From contig NZ_QPQT01000005.1 in assembly GCF_003605125.1 (NCBI RefSeq), positions 62,001 through 126,000 of the forward strand: a DNA stretch of 64,000 bases, written 5' to 3'. Position 1 is the stretch's first letter. Each line of letters begins with the position of its first letter. Of the stretch, positions 37,688 through 47,800 are shown one piece after another. The notes below the pieces were generated by a model, which did no database searches, was not told the origin of the DNA, and saw only the letters and a program-made list of their open reading frames with translations. Source of the stretch: Shewanella algidipiscicola. GTDB taxonomy: Bacteria; Pseudomonadota; Gammaproteobacteria; Enterobacterales; Shewanellaceae. The position numbers were made by a program, and so were the translations under genes.

Positions 37688-37719
37688 ATAAGGCGTTACC
37701 TTATAACGCCTTATTTTAA
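37688..37719 (+). terminator. Terminator after the RIO kinase gene
   Basis: Perfect 11-bp stem ATAAGGCGTTA/TAACGCCTTAT with a 5-base loop, followed by TTTAAT, 17 bp downstream of the stop. Confidence 0.75.
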
Positions 37720-37811
37720 TCGACCTCTTTTATAACCGTCTTTTATAACCCAAGGTAAAAAACCGTGACTCAAAAAGGTTTGACCCTCTGCGTGATGAGA
37801 GCATTGGTGAA

Positions 37812-39860
37812 CTAATCACGCTTGGCGCTAGCCACCAGTTCCCGCTGTATATGCTCTGGCACCACATCATAACGACTAAAGCTTATCGAAAACTGTCCAT
37901 CCCCCCCCGTGAGTGATTTAAGCCGAGTGGAATAATCATCCACCGTTGCCAGTGGCGCTTCTACCGCCACCTCTACCCTATTGTTATCGAGTGCTTGCGT
38001 GCCGCAAATGATACCGCGATTGGCACTGATATCACCTGTGATATCGCCGACATGCTCTTGTGCTACTTGCACTTTCATCTCAACTATCGGCTCTAAAATG
38101 ACCGGGCTGGCAGCTTGCACCGCTTCAATAAAGGCTTTTTTACCGGCCATCACAAAGGCGATCTCTTTCGAGTCGACACTATGGTGCTTGCCATCGAGCA
38201 GCGACACGCGCACATCTTGCATGGGGTAACCCGCCAAGGTGCCACAGTTCATCGCCTCTTTTACCCCTTTTTCTACCGCCGGAATGTATTGGCTAGGCAC
38301 GGCGCCGCCCACCACTTTGCTGACAAATTCAAATCCAGCACCACGGGGTAAGGGCTCAATAGCCAGCATCACTTCACCAAATTGGCCCGAACCACCCGAC
38401 TGCTTTTTGTGGCGATAACGCGCCTGCGCTGTGGATGTAATGGTTTCACGATAGGCAACCGCAGGCACATCGGTATCCATGTCGACATTAAACAACTCGT
38501 GGGCTTTTTCCAGCGCAATGTGCAGGTGTAAATCGCCTTGGCCTTGTAATATGGTCTGGCCTTCAGCCTCATTTTTAGCGATATGTAGGCTAGGATCTTC
38601 CACCACTAATTTATTGAGCACTTCGGCAATTTTTTGCTCATCGCCACGACGCTTAGCGGACACCGCTAGGCCAAAGATAGGCTCTGGCAGATCAAGCTCT
38701 GGCATACGAAATTCATCTTCATCATGACTGTCGTGTAATACCGCCCCTACCGTCAATTCATCGATTTTAGACACGGCGCAGATATCCCCAGGAATGGCCG
38801 AAGTCACCGCTATCTGTTTATCCCCTTGTAGTTTAAATAAATTATTTACTTTGAAAGGTTTACGTTCATCGCCAACAAAGAGTTTCATGCCTAAATGCAC
38901 TGTGCCTTGGTGCACTCTAAAAATCCCCATGCGGCCAAAAAAGGGATCTATGGTGACGCGAAACACCTGCGCCAGAACATGAGCATCGGCAGAGGGAATC
39001 ACCTCCACCCGCACGGCCTTCTCGCCTGCACCTTTAATAAACTGCTGCCGGTTGCCCTCTAACGGATTGGGGCATAACTTAATGATCAGTTCAAGCAGCG
39101 CGGCAATCCCCACTTCGGTTTCGGCACTGGTAAAACAGATGGGCACTAAATGCCCCCGTCGCAATGCCACCTCTAACGGCGCATGCAGCTGCTCGGGGGT
39201 TAATATCTCTCCCTGCTCTAAATAAAGGGCCATTAACTCATCATCTTCTTCCAATACCGTATCGATCAGCTCATCACGGGCGCTGACAACATCATGAAAT
39301 AGCGCCTCTCCTTGCAGCTGTGGTTCGGGGTGCAGATAACAGTCAATCACGTCATCGAGGCGCACATTAGGTAAATTAACAGGCAGGCAACGAGGGCCTA
39401 AGTTGGTTTGAATATCGTCTAACAAGGTGGCAAGTTTGTCGCCATTACCATCGATATGATTGATGGCGATGAGTACCACCTTACCTTGAGCCCTTGCGGC
39501 TTCGAAAGCCCGCTGAGTGATGGTTTCAATCCCAGTGGTGGCGTTAATGACTAAAAGCACTGTCTCAACACCCGGCAGCGGCAATAGTGCTCGACCAAAA
39601 AAGTCGGGTAAACCTGGGGTGTCGATAAAGTTGATGTGATGATTGTCGATGTCGAGATAGAGAAAGGAGGGTTCGAGGCTGTGGCGATGATCTTTTTCTT
39701 GGGCAGTGAAATCGGCATGATTTGTGCCCTTATCCACCCTGCCTTTTTGGGGAAATGCCTTACCCTCAAACAGCAATGCCTCTAACAGTGATGACTTACC
39801 TGCCCCAGAGTGTCCAAGTACTGCCAAATTACGGATCTGTTCGGTCATGAACTCAGCCAT
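37812..39860 (-). CDS. Elongation factor G-like translational GTPase
   Basis: A 682-residue protein of the EF-G superfamily but distant from FusA. G1 GHSGAGKSS is near residue 16, G3 DTPGLPDFFG near 75, and G4 is NHID instead of NKxD. Domains II-V follow, with IV/V recognisable around GGSGQFGEVML and GDITGDISANRGIICG. Shewanella and other bacteria encode such EF-G-like proteins besides FusA; a special role in translocation or ribosome recycling is inferred. The start at 39860 is well supported by AAGGAGG 5 bases upstream. It is monocistronic and convergent with the RIO kinase. Confidence 0.88.
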   Translation of the reverse strand: MAEFMTEQIRNLAVLGHSGAGKSSLLEALLFEGKAFPQKGRVDKGTNHADFTAQEKDHRHSLEPSFLYLDIDNHHINFIDTPGLPDFFGRALLPLPGVETVLLVINATTGIETITQRAFEAARAQGKVVLIAINHIDGNGDKLATLLDDIQTNLGPRCLPVNLPNVRLDDVIDCYLHPEPQLQGEALFHDVVSARDELIDTVLEEDDELMALYLEQGEILTPEQLHAPLEVALRRGHLVPICFTSAETEVGIAALLELIIKLCPNPLEGNRQQFIKGAGEKAVRVEVIPSADAHVLAQVFRVTIDPFFGRMGIFRVHQGTVHLGMKLFVGDERKPFKVNNLFKLQGDKQIAVTSAIPGDICAVSKIDELTVGAVLHDSHDEDEFRMPELDLPEPIFGLAVSAKRRGDEQKIAEVLNKLVVEDPSLHIAKNEAEGQTILQGQGDLHLHIALEKAHELFNVDMDTDVPAVAYRETITSTAQARYRHKKQSGGSGQFGEVMLAIEPLPRGAGFEFVSKVVGGAVPSQYIPAVEKGVKEAMNCGTLAGYPMQDVRVSLLDGKHHSVDSKEIAFVMAGKKAFIEAVQAASPVILEPIVEMKVQVAQEHVGDITGDISANRGIICGTQALDNNRVEVAVEAPLATVDDYSTRLKSLTGGDGQFSISFSRYDVVPEHIQRELVASAKRD

Positions 39861-40288
39861 ACTGGCCTCCTTATTTTAATGTAATTCAACGAGATAGCAG
39901 CATTTTAATGTAGTGATACTTCGAACAAGATAACTATTACCTCTGTAACCAAAAAGCATTAGCTGTTATCGATTTGATACTAAGCAGTATAGGCTCGTAA
40001 AGACCATTGACTATTGATCAAGATCACGGATTAGCTCACTGGCCAAATAGCCGCAACCTTGTTACATAAACATTACAACCACATCCCCCCCCTCCTTTAT
40101 AAACATCAATAACACTGACTCTTTGGCTACTGGGGTGGACATTTAACGCTCTCTTTTGGGTTGTCAAATCGATAAAAAAATGTAAACGTCAACATTTGAA
40201 AGATGTCATCATTGTACAAACTGAAGAGTTTTGCATGATGTTAGCGACACTATACGAATAAAATGGAAGATGAACTAAGGAGAAACTT
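39861..40288. other. Intergenic region upstream of the EF-G-like gene and small lipoprotein
   Basis: About 430 bp between divergent genes. I see no gene. A near-consensus FNR/CRP-type half-palindrome TTGATCAAGATCAC lies at 40014-40027 and a run of eight C residues near 40086-40093. Both are weak signals. Confidence 0.35.
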
Positions 40289-40588
40289 GTGTCTATAAAA
40301 TCAATGGGGATTGCTAAATCGATGGGACTGATAATCTCAATTCTCGTAACTACGGCTTGCAGTACTACTGACAATAAACCGATGACAGCAGAGCAAGCGG
40401 CATTGAAAGCAAAAAATCAACAACAACTTGCTGATGCGGGATATGAATGTCGAAGTGAAAAAGTCACTGGTTCGAGTATCAAAAAACGGATCTGTGATAC
40501 GCGTCAGCAACGTGAAGAAAGACAGAACTCAGATAGAGATGCCATTAACGACCTTATCCGCCAAACACCAGCACCAAAAAGTAATTAA
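40289..40588 (+). CDS. Small lipoprotein of unknown function
   Basis: A 99-residue protein starting at GTG with AAGGAGAAACTT ahead. The signal peptide contains a lipobox LVTTAC at about residue 24. The mature part is charged and helical with two Cys (YECRSEK, KRICDTRQQ) that could bridge. No family is recognised with confidence. It is orphan, downstream of the EF-G-like gene's divergent promoter and upstream of pfaR. Confidence 0.65.
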   Translation: MSIKSMGIAKSMGLIISILVTTACSTTDNKPMTAEQAALKAKNQQQLADAGYECRSEKVTGSSIKKRICDTRQQREERQNSDRDAINDLIRQTPAPKSN

Positions 40589-40673
40589 TCTCGGGCACCT
40601 GTTAACACTAGAGCGGGTTGACTAACACTCAATCGTCAAGTCTCAGGCCTAACCAAAGATATAAAACGATATC

Positions 40674-40706
40674 AGGGTAAAGATAGCTAGATATTATCTT
40701 TACCCT
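40674..40706. repeat. Perfect 12-bp inverted repeat before pfaR
   Basis: AGGGTAAAGATA (40674-40685) and TATCTTTACCCT (40695-40706) with a 9-base loop. It could terminate the lipoprotein transcript, but no clear T-run follows. The rest of the 447-bp gap (40589-41035) before pfaR has no gene; a promoter was not assigned. Confidence 0.65.
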
Positions 40707-41035
40707 TATAACGTCTATCCTTTTCAATACCTAATTTTTCACGATACTCACTCGCGGCTTATCGCCTTAAATAATGCCCTCTAAATAACGAACAAATAAA
40801 CTTTCAGTTACCCCATCGACTTTGTTATAGCGCACAACTGTAAGCTAAAGATAATATCAGCAGCCAGTTTTAAGTCCCAGGTGATTGTATTGACCCTAAA
40901 CCTACTGTAGTCTGCTGGGCAAATAGCTATAAATCACTGCGATATTGCTTTTGTACCGAATGAGCCTGCAGCTCACAAGGCTCCATATACAGCGCCAATG
41001 TCCCAGTAGATTATTCATGGAAACTTGCAATACCT

Positions 41036-41896
41036 ATGGTTGAGCCTCTGAGCGCTAATGCGTATGTAAATAGTGATAAGCCGGATGACTGTACGCAAAA
41101 TGTCACTGAATTGAGGCATAAAAATGCCACTACGACGCCTGAGATGCGTCGATTTATTCAAGAGTCCGACCTCCCCGTCAGCCAACTGGCAAAGGTCCTT
41201 AACATCAGCGAAGCCACCGTACGCAAGTGGCGTAAACGCGACTCTGTCAATAATACGCCTAATACGCCTCATCATCTCAATACCACCTTAACGCCGATGC
41301 AAGAATATGTGGTCGTTGGGCTGCGCTACCAATTAAAAATGCCACTCGACCGGTTATTAGAGGTGACGCAGCAGTTTATTAACCCAAATGTATCACGCTC
41401 AGGGCTGGCGCGCTGCCTCAAGCGTTATGGCGTTTCCCGTGTTAGTGATATTGAAAGCCCCAATGTGCCCGAACGTTACTTTAACCAGTTGCCGATAGCC
41501 CAAGATAGCCACATTGCAACCTATACCCTCAACCCCGAAACATTAGCCAATACCTTGGCGCTGCCCAAGGCCGATGGCGACACTGTGGTGCAAGTGGCAT
41601 CATTGACCATTCCACCACAATTAACTGATTCCACTCCAAGCTCAGTGCTATTGGGCATAGATCCGCACAGTGACTGGATCTATCTAGACCTATATCAAGA
41701 TGGCAATACCCAAGCCACAAGACGCTACATCGCCCATGTATTACAGCATGGGCCGTTTCATTTACGTAAGTTATTGGTACGAAACTACCACACCTTTTTA
41801 CAGCGATTTCCTGGTGCAACAATGACACATATTGCACCAGTCGCTGACACTCACAACAAGACGCCTGACATTCAGGCAGCCACTGGAGACTCATAA
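41036..41896 (+). CDS. pfaR: PfaR, regulator of the PUFA synthase cluster (IS481-transposase-like HTH protein)
   Basis: A 286-residue protein at the head of the pfa operon, in the position of pfaR in other EPA-producing Shewanella. Residues about 30-130 carry two helix-turn-helix segments (DLPVSQLAKVLNISEATVRKW and LDRLLEVTQQFINPNVSRSGLARCLKRYG) very like the N-terminal DNA-binding part of IS481-family transposases. The C-terminal part has IDPHSDWIYLDLY but not a complete DDE catalytic site. It is therefore probably a domesticated transposase acting as DNA-binding regulator. Its stop overlaps the pfaA start by 1 base (TAATG), so it is co-transcribed with the cluster. The start may also be one of the later in-frame sites. 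Confidence 0.82.
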   Translation: MVEPLSANAYVNSDKPDDCTQNVTELRHKNATTTPEMRRFIQESDLPVSQLAKVLNISEATVRKWRKRDSVNNTPNTPHHLNTTLTPMQEYVVVGLRYQLKMPLDRLLEVTQQFINPNVSRSGLARCLKRYGVSRVSDIESPNVPERYFNQLPIAQDSHIATYTLNPETLANTLALPKADGDTVVQVASLTIPPQLTDSTPSSVLLGIDPHSDWIYLDLYQDGNTQATRRYIAHVLQHGPFHLRKLLVRNYHTFLQRFPGATMTHIAPVADTHNKTPDIQAATGDS

Positions 41897-44800
41897 TGAG
41901 CCAGACCGATAAGCCTAATGTTAAACAAGACGCCGAGCAGCGTGACTCACGCCTCAATAAGCGCCTTAAAGATATGCCTATCGCCATAGTAGGCATGGCC
42001 AGTATCTTTGCCAACTCGCGCTACCTGAACAAGTTTTGGGACTTAATTAGCGAGAAGATCGACGCCATTACCGAGGTGCCAGACACCCACTGGAACAGCG
42101 AGGATTACTATGATGCCGATAAAACCAAAGCCGACAAGAGCTACTGCAAACGCGGTGGTTTTATGCCCGAAGTCAACTTTAACCCCATGGAGTTTGGGCT
42201 GCCGCCCAATATCTTAGAATTAACTGATACATCGCAGTTATTGTCGCTCATCGTCGCCAAAGAAGTGTTGGCCGATGCCAATCTGCCGGCTGACTATGAC
42301 CGTGACAAAATCGGTATCACCTTAGGCGTCGGTGGCGGTCAGAAGATCAGCCAAAGCCTTAACGCACGCCTGCAGTACCCTGTACTTAAAAAAGTATTCA
42401 AAAACAGCGGTATTAGCGATGCTGACAGCGAAATGCTGATCAAAAAGTTCCAAGATCAATACATACATTGGGAAGAAAACTCATTCCCAGGATCGTTAGG
42501 TAACGTCATTGCGGGTCGTATTGCCAACCGTTTCGACCTTGGCGGCATGAACTGTGTTGTCGATGCCGCCTGTGCAGGCTCGTTAGCTGCTATGCGTATG
42601 GCACTGAGTGAACTCGTCGAAGGCCGCTCAGAGATGATGATCACCGGTGGCGTGTGTACCGACAACTCACCCTCTATGTACATGAGCTTCTCGAAAACCC
42701 CCGCCTTCACCACCAATGAAACCATTCAGCCATTTGATATCGACTCAAAAGGGATGATGATTGGTGAAGGCATTGGCATGATAGCGCTTAAGCGTCTTGA
42801 GGATGCCGAGCGCGATGGCGATCGTATCTATTCTGTCATTAAAGGTATCGGCTCATCATCAGATGGTAAGTTTAAATCTATCTATGCGCCGCGCCCTGAA
42901 GGTCAAGCTAAAGCCCTAAAACGCGCTTATGATGACGCAGGCTTTGCGCCGCACACCCTAGGCCTTATCGAAGCGCACGGTACGGGTACTGCCGCCGGTG
43001 ATGCAGCTGAATTTAGGGGCTTAAGCTCTGTCTTTGCAGAAGGAAGCGACAGCAAACAACATATCGCGCTGGGTTCGGTGAAATCGCAAATTGGTCACAC
43101 CAAATCAACCGCAGGGACCGCTGGGTTGATCAAGGCCGCGTTAGCGCTGCACCACAAGGTGTTGCCAGCCACCATTAACGTCAGCGAGCCCAATCCAAAA
43201 CTGGATATCGAAAACTCACCGTTTTACTTAAACACTGAAACTCGCCCATGGCTGCCACGCCCCGATGGCACGCCGCGCCGCGCCGGTATCAGTTCATTTG
43301 GTTTCGGTGGCACCAACTTCCACTTCGTACTGGAAGAGTACAACAGCGAGCATGCACGTACCGATAGCAAACTGACCCAGTACCGTCAGCGCAGCGTTGC
43401 TCAAAGCCTGCTCTTTAGTGGCGCGAATAATGCTGAGTTAATCGCAAGCCTCAATAGCGCTCTGAACGCCGCCAACAATGGCACTCGCCTAACCGACATC
43501 GCCAGCGGTTATGGTCTACGTAAACTTGAGGCTAATGCCCCGCGCCTAGGCTTGGTTGCTAGCAGCAATGAGGAACTCATCAAGCTGATTAACCAAGCGC
43601 TAACCAAGCTGCAATCTAGTGACGAGGCTAACTGGTCGCTACCGGGTGGTATCCATTACCGCGCAGCGGCGATGAACAATGGCAAAGTGGCCGCACTCTT
43701 TGCCGGCCAAGGATCGCAGTATCTTAATATGGGGCGTGAACTTGCTTGCCATTTCCCAGAGATGCGCCAGCAATTTGTGCTTGCAGATAAGATATTTGAC
43801 GCCAACAACAAGATGCCATTGTCTCAGGTGGTTTACCCAATCCCAGTATTTAACAGTGCTGCTCAACAAGCCCAAGCCGCGCTACTGACCAACACCGCTA
43901 ACGCGCAAAGTGCGATTGGTGCCATCTCAATGGGTCAATACGCGCTACTGACCGCAGCAGGTTTTGAAGCCGACATGGTCGCCGGCCACAGCTTTGGTGA
44001 ACTCAGCGCGCTGTGTGCGGCTGGGGTTATCAGCAGTGACGATTACTACAAGCTCACCTTTGCCCGTGGCGATGCCATGGCAACGAAACTCGATGACGGT
44101 GTCGACTCTGGCGCTATGTACGCCATTATCACCAAAACGGCAAGTGACCTTGAATTACTTGAAACCACCATCGCTCAATTTGATGGCGTAAAAGTAGCAA
44201 ACTACAACGCGCCGACTCAGCTGGTGATCGCAGGCCCTACCGACACCACTTCAGAGGCCGCAAAGGCGTTAAGTGACCTCGGCTTTAAAGCGATTTCACT
44301 GCCGGTTTCAGGCGCGTTCCATACGCCACTGGTTGGCCATGCTCAAGCTCCGTTTGCTCAGGCTATCGATGCGGCGAAGTTCACTAAGCCGCAGCGCCCT
44401 ATCTATTCGAACGCCACAGGTCAGCTGTATAACTCGGCCGCTAAGACCATTAAGAGCGAGTTTAAGCAACACATGTTGCAATCGGTTCGTTTTAGCGAGC
44501 AGTTACAAGCCATGTATGATGCCGGGGCCCGCGTATTTGTTGAGTTTGGTCCGAAGAACATCTTACAAAAGCTGGTTGAAAATACCCTTAGCGACAAGAT
44601 GAGCGAACTGTGCACCGTCAGCATCAACCCAAATCCAAAGGGCGATAGCGATCTGCAACTGCGTCAAGCGGCAATGCAGCTCGCAGTTAACGGTATTGCA
44701 CTAGCAAACCTCGACCCTTATGCGGCGCCAATTGCGGCCGAAGAACAGCCATCGCCAATGAATATTACGCTAACGGCCAGCAACCATATTAGCCCAGTAA

Positions 44801-47800
44801 CTCAGGCGAAAATGGCAGCATCCTTACACACTGGCACTATCTCTGCCGAAACAATCATTAAAGAAAAAGTGGTTGAAGTAGAGAAGCTTGTCGAAGTTGA
44901 AAAAATTGTAGAAGTAGAGAAGATTGTGGAAAAAGTCGTACATGTGAATAGCGCGCCGCAAGCAGGCGAAGTCCAAAACCCTCAAGCACATAGCCCATCA
45001 GCGTCAGCTAACTCTGCGCCCGCCAGTCATGATGCTTTAGCGCAATTCTTTGCCGCTCAGCAACAAACGGCGCAGCTACATCAACAGTTTTTAGCGATCC
45101 CTCAGCAATACGGTGAGACCTTTAGCGCCTTGATGACGGCTCAAGCGCAGATGGCCGCCGCAGGTGTGGAGATCCCAGCCAGCTTGCAACGCTCCATGGA
45201 GCAGTTCCACCAACATCAGGCGCAAACGCTGCAAAGCCATACGCAGTTCCTTGAGTTACAAGCGAATAGCAATACTGGCGCTCTGAACTTATTAAACCCA
45301 AGTGTTCAAACAAGACCTCATGACGCTGCGAGTCACGCGCCAGAAATGCGCCGTTTGGCTACTAATGCTCCAACACCAAATGCAATACAAACACCAACAA
45401 CAGTGACGCCGCCAGCCCAAAACACGCAGGCCCCGAATGTTAACGCGCCTGTTGCTATCCCGACACCCGTTGTTGTGCCCGCCATCGAACCTGTTATCAC
45501 CCCAGAAATCGTCCCAGCCGCGCCCGCAGCAACACCGGGGTTAAGCAACCAGCAGGTACAAGACACCATGATGAGTGTGGTGGCCGAAAAAACCGGTTAC
45601 CCGACAGAGATGCTTGAACTTGAGATGGATATGGAAGCCGACTTAGGCATCGACTCTATCAAGCGCGTGGAAATTTTAGGCACAGTGCAAGATGAGCTAC
45701 CGGGTTTGCCAGAGCTGAGCCCAGAAGACTTAGCCGAATGTCGCACCTTAGGTGAAATTGTTAGCTACATGAACAGCAAACTGCCAGTGGTTACTACTGC
45801 GCCAGTTGCAGCAAACGCACCAGTCGCTAATACAGCGACTCAAAGCGGCCTGACTAACGCGCAAGTGCAGAGCACCATGATGAGTGTGGTGGCCGAAAAA
45901 ACCGGTTACCCCACTGAGATGCTTGAACTTGAGATGGATATGGAAGCCGACTTAGGCATCGACTCTATCAAGCGCGTGGAAATTTTAGGCACAGTGCAAG
46001 ATGAGCTACCGGGTTTGCCAGAGCTGAGCCCAGAAGACTTAGCCGAGTGTCGCACCTTAGGTGAAATCGTTAGCTACATGAACAGTAAGCTACCAGCCAC
46101 AGGCAGCGCGCCAGTGGCTGCAAACGCACCAGTCGCTAATACAGCGACTCAAAGCGGTCTGACTAACGCGCAAGTGCAGAGCACCATGATGAGTGTGGTG
46201 GCCGAAAAAACCGGTTACCCGACTGAGATGCTTGAACTGAGCATGGATATGGAAGCCGACTTAGGCATCGACTCTATCAAGCGCGTGGAAATTTTAGGCA
46301 CAGTGCAAGATGAGCTACCGGGTTTGCCAGAGCTGAGCCCTGAAGACTTGGCCGAGTGTCGCACCTTAGGTGAAATTGTTAGCTACATGAACAGTAAGCT
46401 ACCAGCCACAGGCAGCGCGCCAGTGACCGCAAACGCACCAGTCGCTAATACAGCGACTCAAAGCGGTCTGACTAACGCGCAAGTGCAGAGCACAATGATG
46501 AGTGTGGTGGCCGAGAAAACTGGTTACCCCACTGAGATGCTTGAACTTGAGATGGATATGGAAGCCGACTTAGGCATCGACTCTATCAAGCGCGTGGAGA
46601 TTTTAGGCACAGTGCAAGATGAGCTACCGGGTCTGCCTGAGCTAAATCCTGAAGACTTGGCCGAGTGTCGCACCTTAGGTGAGATCGTTAGCTACATGAA
46701 CAGCAAGCTACCAGTGGTTGCCTCTGCACCCACTGCAGTAAACGCACAGGTAAATGTCGAGCCAGCTACTCGAAGCGGTCTAACTAACGCGCAAGTGCAG
46801 AGCACCATGATGAACGTGGTGGCCGAGAAAACCGGTTACCCAACAGAGATGCTCGCCCTCGAGATGGATATGGAAGCCGACTTAGGCATCGACTCTATCA
46901 AGCGCGTGGAAATTTTAGGCACAGTGCAAGATGAGCTACCGGGTCTGCCTGAGCTAAATCCTGAAGACTTGGCCGAGTGTCGTACCTTAGGTGAAATCGT
47001 TAACTATATGAACAGCAAGCTACCCGCTGAAGGCCCTATGAACAGTAAGCTAAACGCTTCATCATCAGGTGCAGCGCCCGTAAAGGCAGAGCCCTTAAAT
47101 GATAAACCTGCTGCGATCTCAAGCGAGCCGAGTGTTGAACTGCCACCTCACAGCGAGGTAGCGCTAAAAAAGCTTGATGCGGCGGAGTTAGTTAACAACT
47201 GTTTCGCCGCTAACACTCACGTTGTGATCAATGATGATGGTCACAATGCGGGTGTACTCGCCGAGAAACTGGTTAAACAGGGCTTAAACGTGGCTGTAGT
47301 GCGTTTACCGAAAGGTCAACCACAGTCACCGCTAAACAGTGATATTAAAAGCTTTCAAGCTGACAGTGCAGATGAAACTGGCATCGCTGCCGTAATTGAT
47401 CAGATTGAAAAGCAGTTAGGCACTATCAGCGGCTTTGTTCACTTGCAGCCGCAACAGGCGCAAGTAGCGAATAATAACGGCGTGCAGCTTAGCGATGACA
47501 GTTTCAATCACTTGAGCCAAGCCTTCCTGTGGGCCAAACTGTTGCAACCAAAATTAACCCAGGACACAGGCACGCGACGTGCGTTCATCACAGTGAGTCG
47601 CATCGACGGTGGCTTCGGTTATTTAGACGCTGAGCAGCTAAAAACCGCAGAGCTTAACCAAGCAGCACTGGCTGGGCTCACTAAGACCTTAAGCCACGAG
47701 TGGCCAAGCGTATTTTGCCGTGCATTAGATATCGCACCGACGCTGGATGCCAGTCGTTTAAGTGATGCCATCGCTAACGAATTATTTGATAGCAATGCCA

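Noticed and set aside
40014..40027. TTGATCAAGATCAC as an FNR/CRP site
   Set aside because: One mismatch from FNR consensus, but about 260 bp from the nearest start and no other promoter signal; noted only within the intergenic entry.
41036..41896. PfaR as an active transposase of an insertion sequence
   Set aside because: No terminal inverted repeats, no clear DDE triad and no target duplication around it; it is fused by overlap to pfaA.
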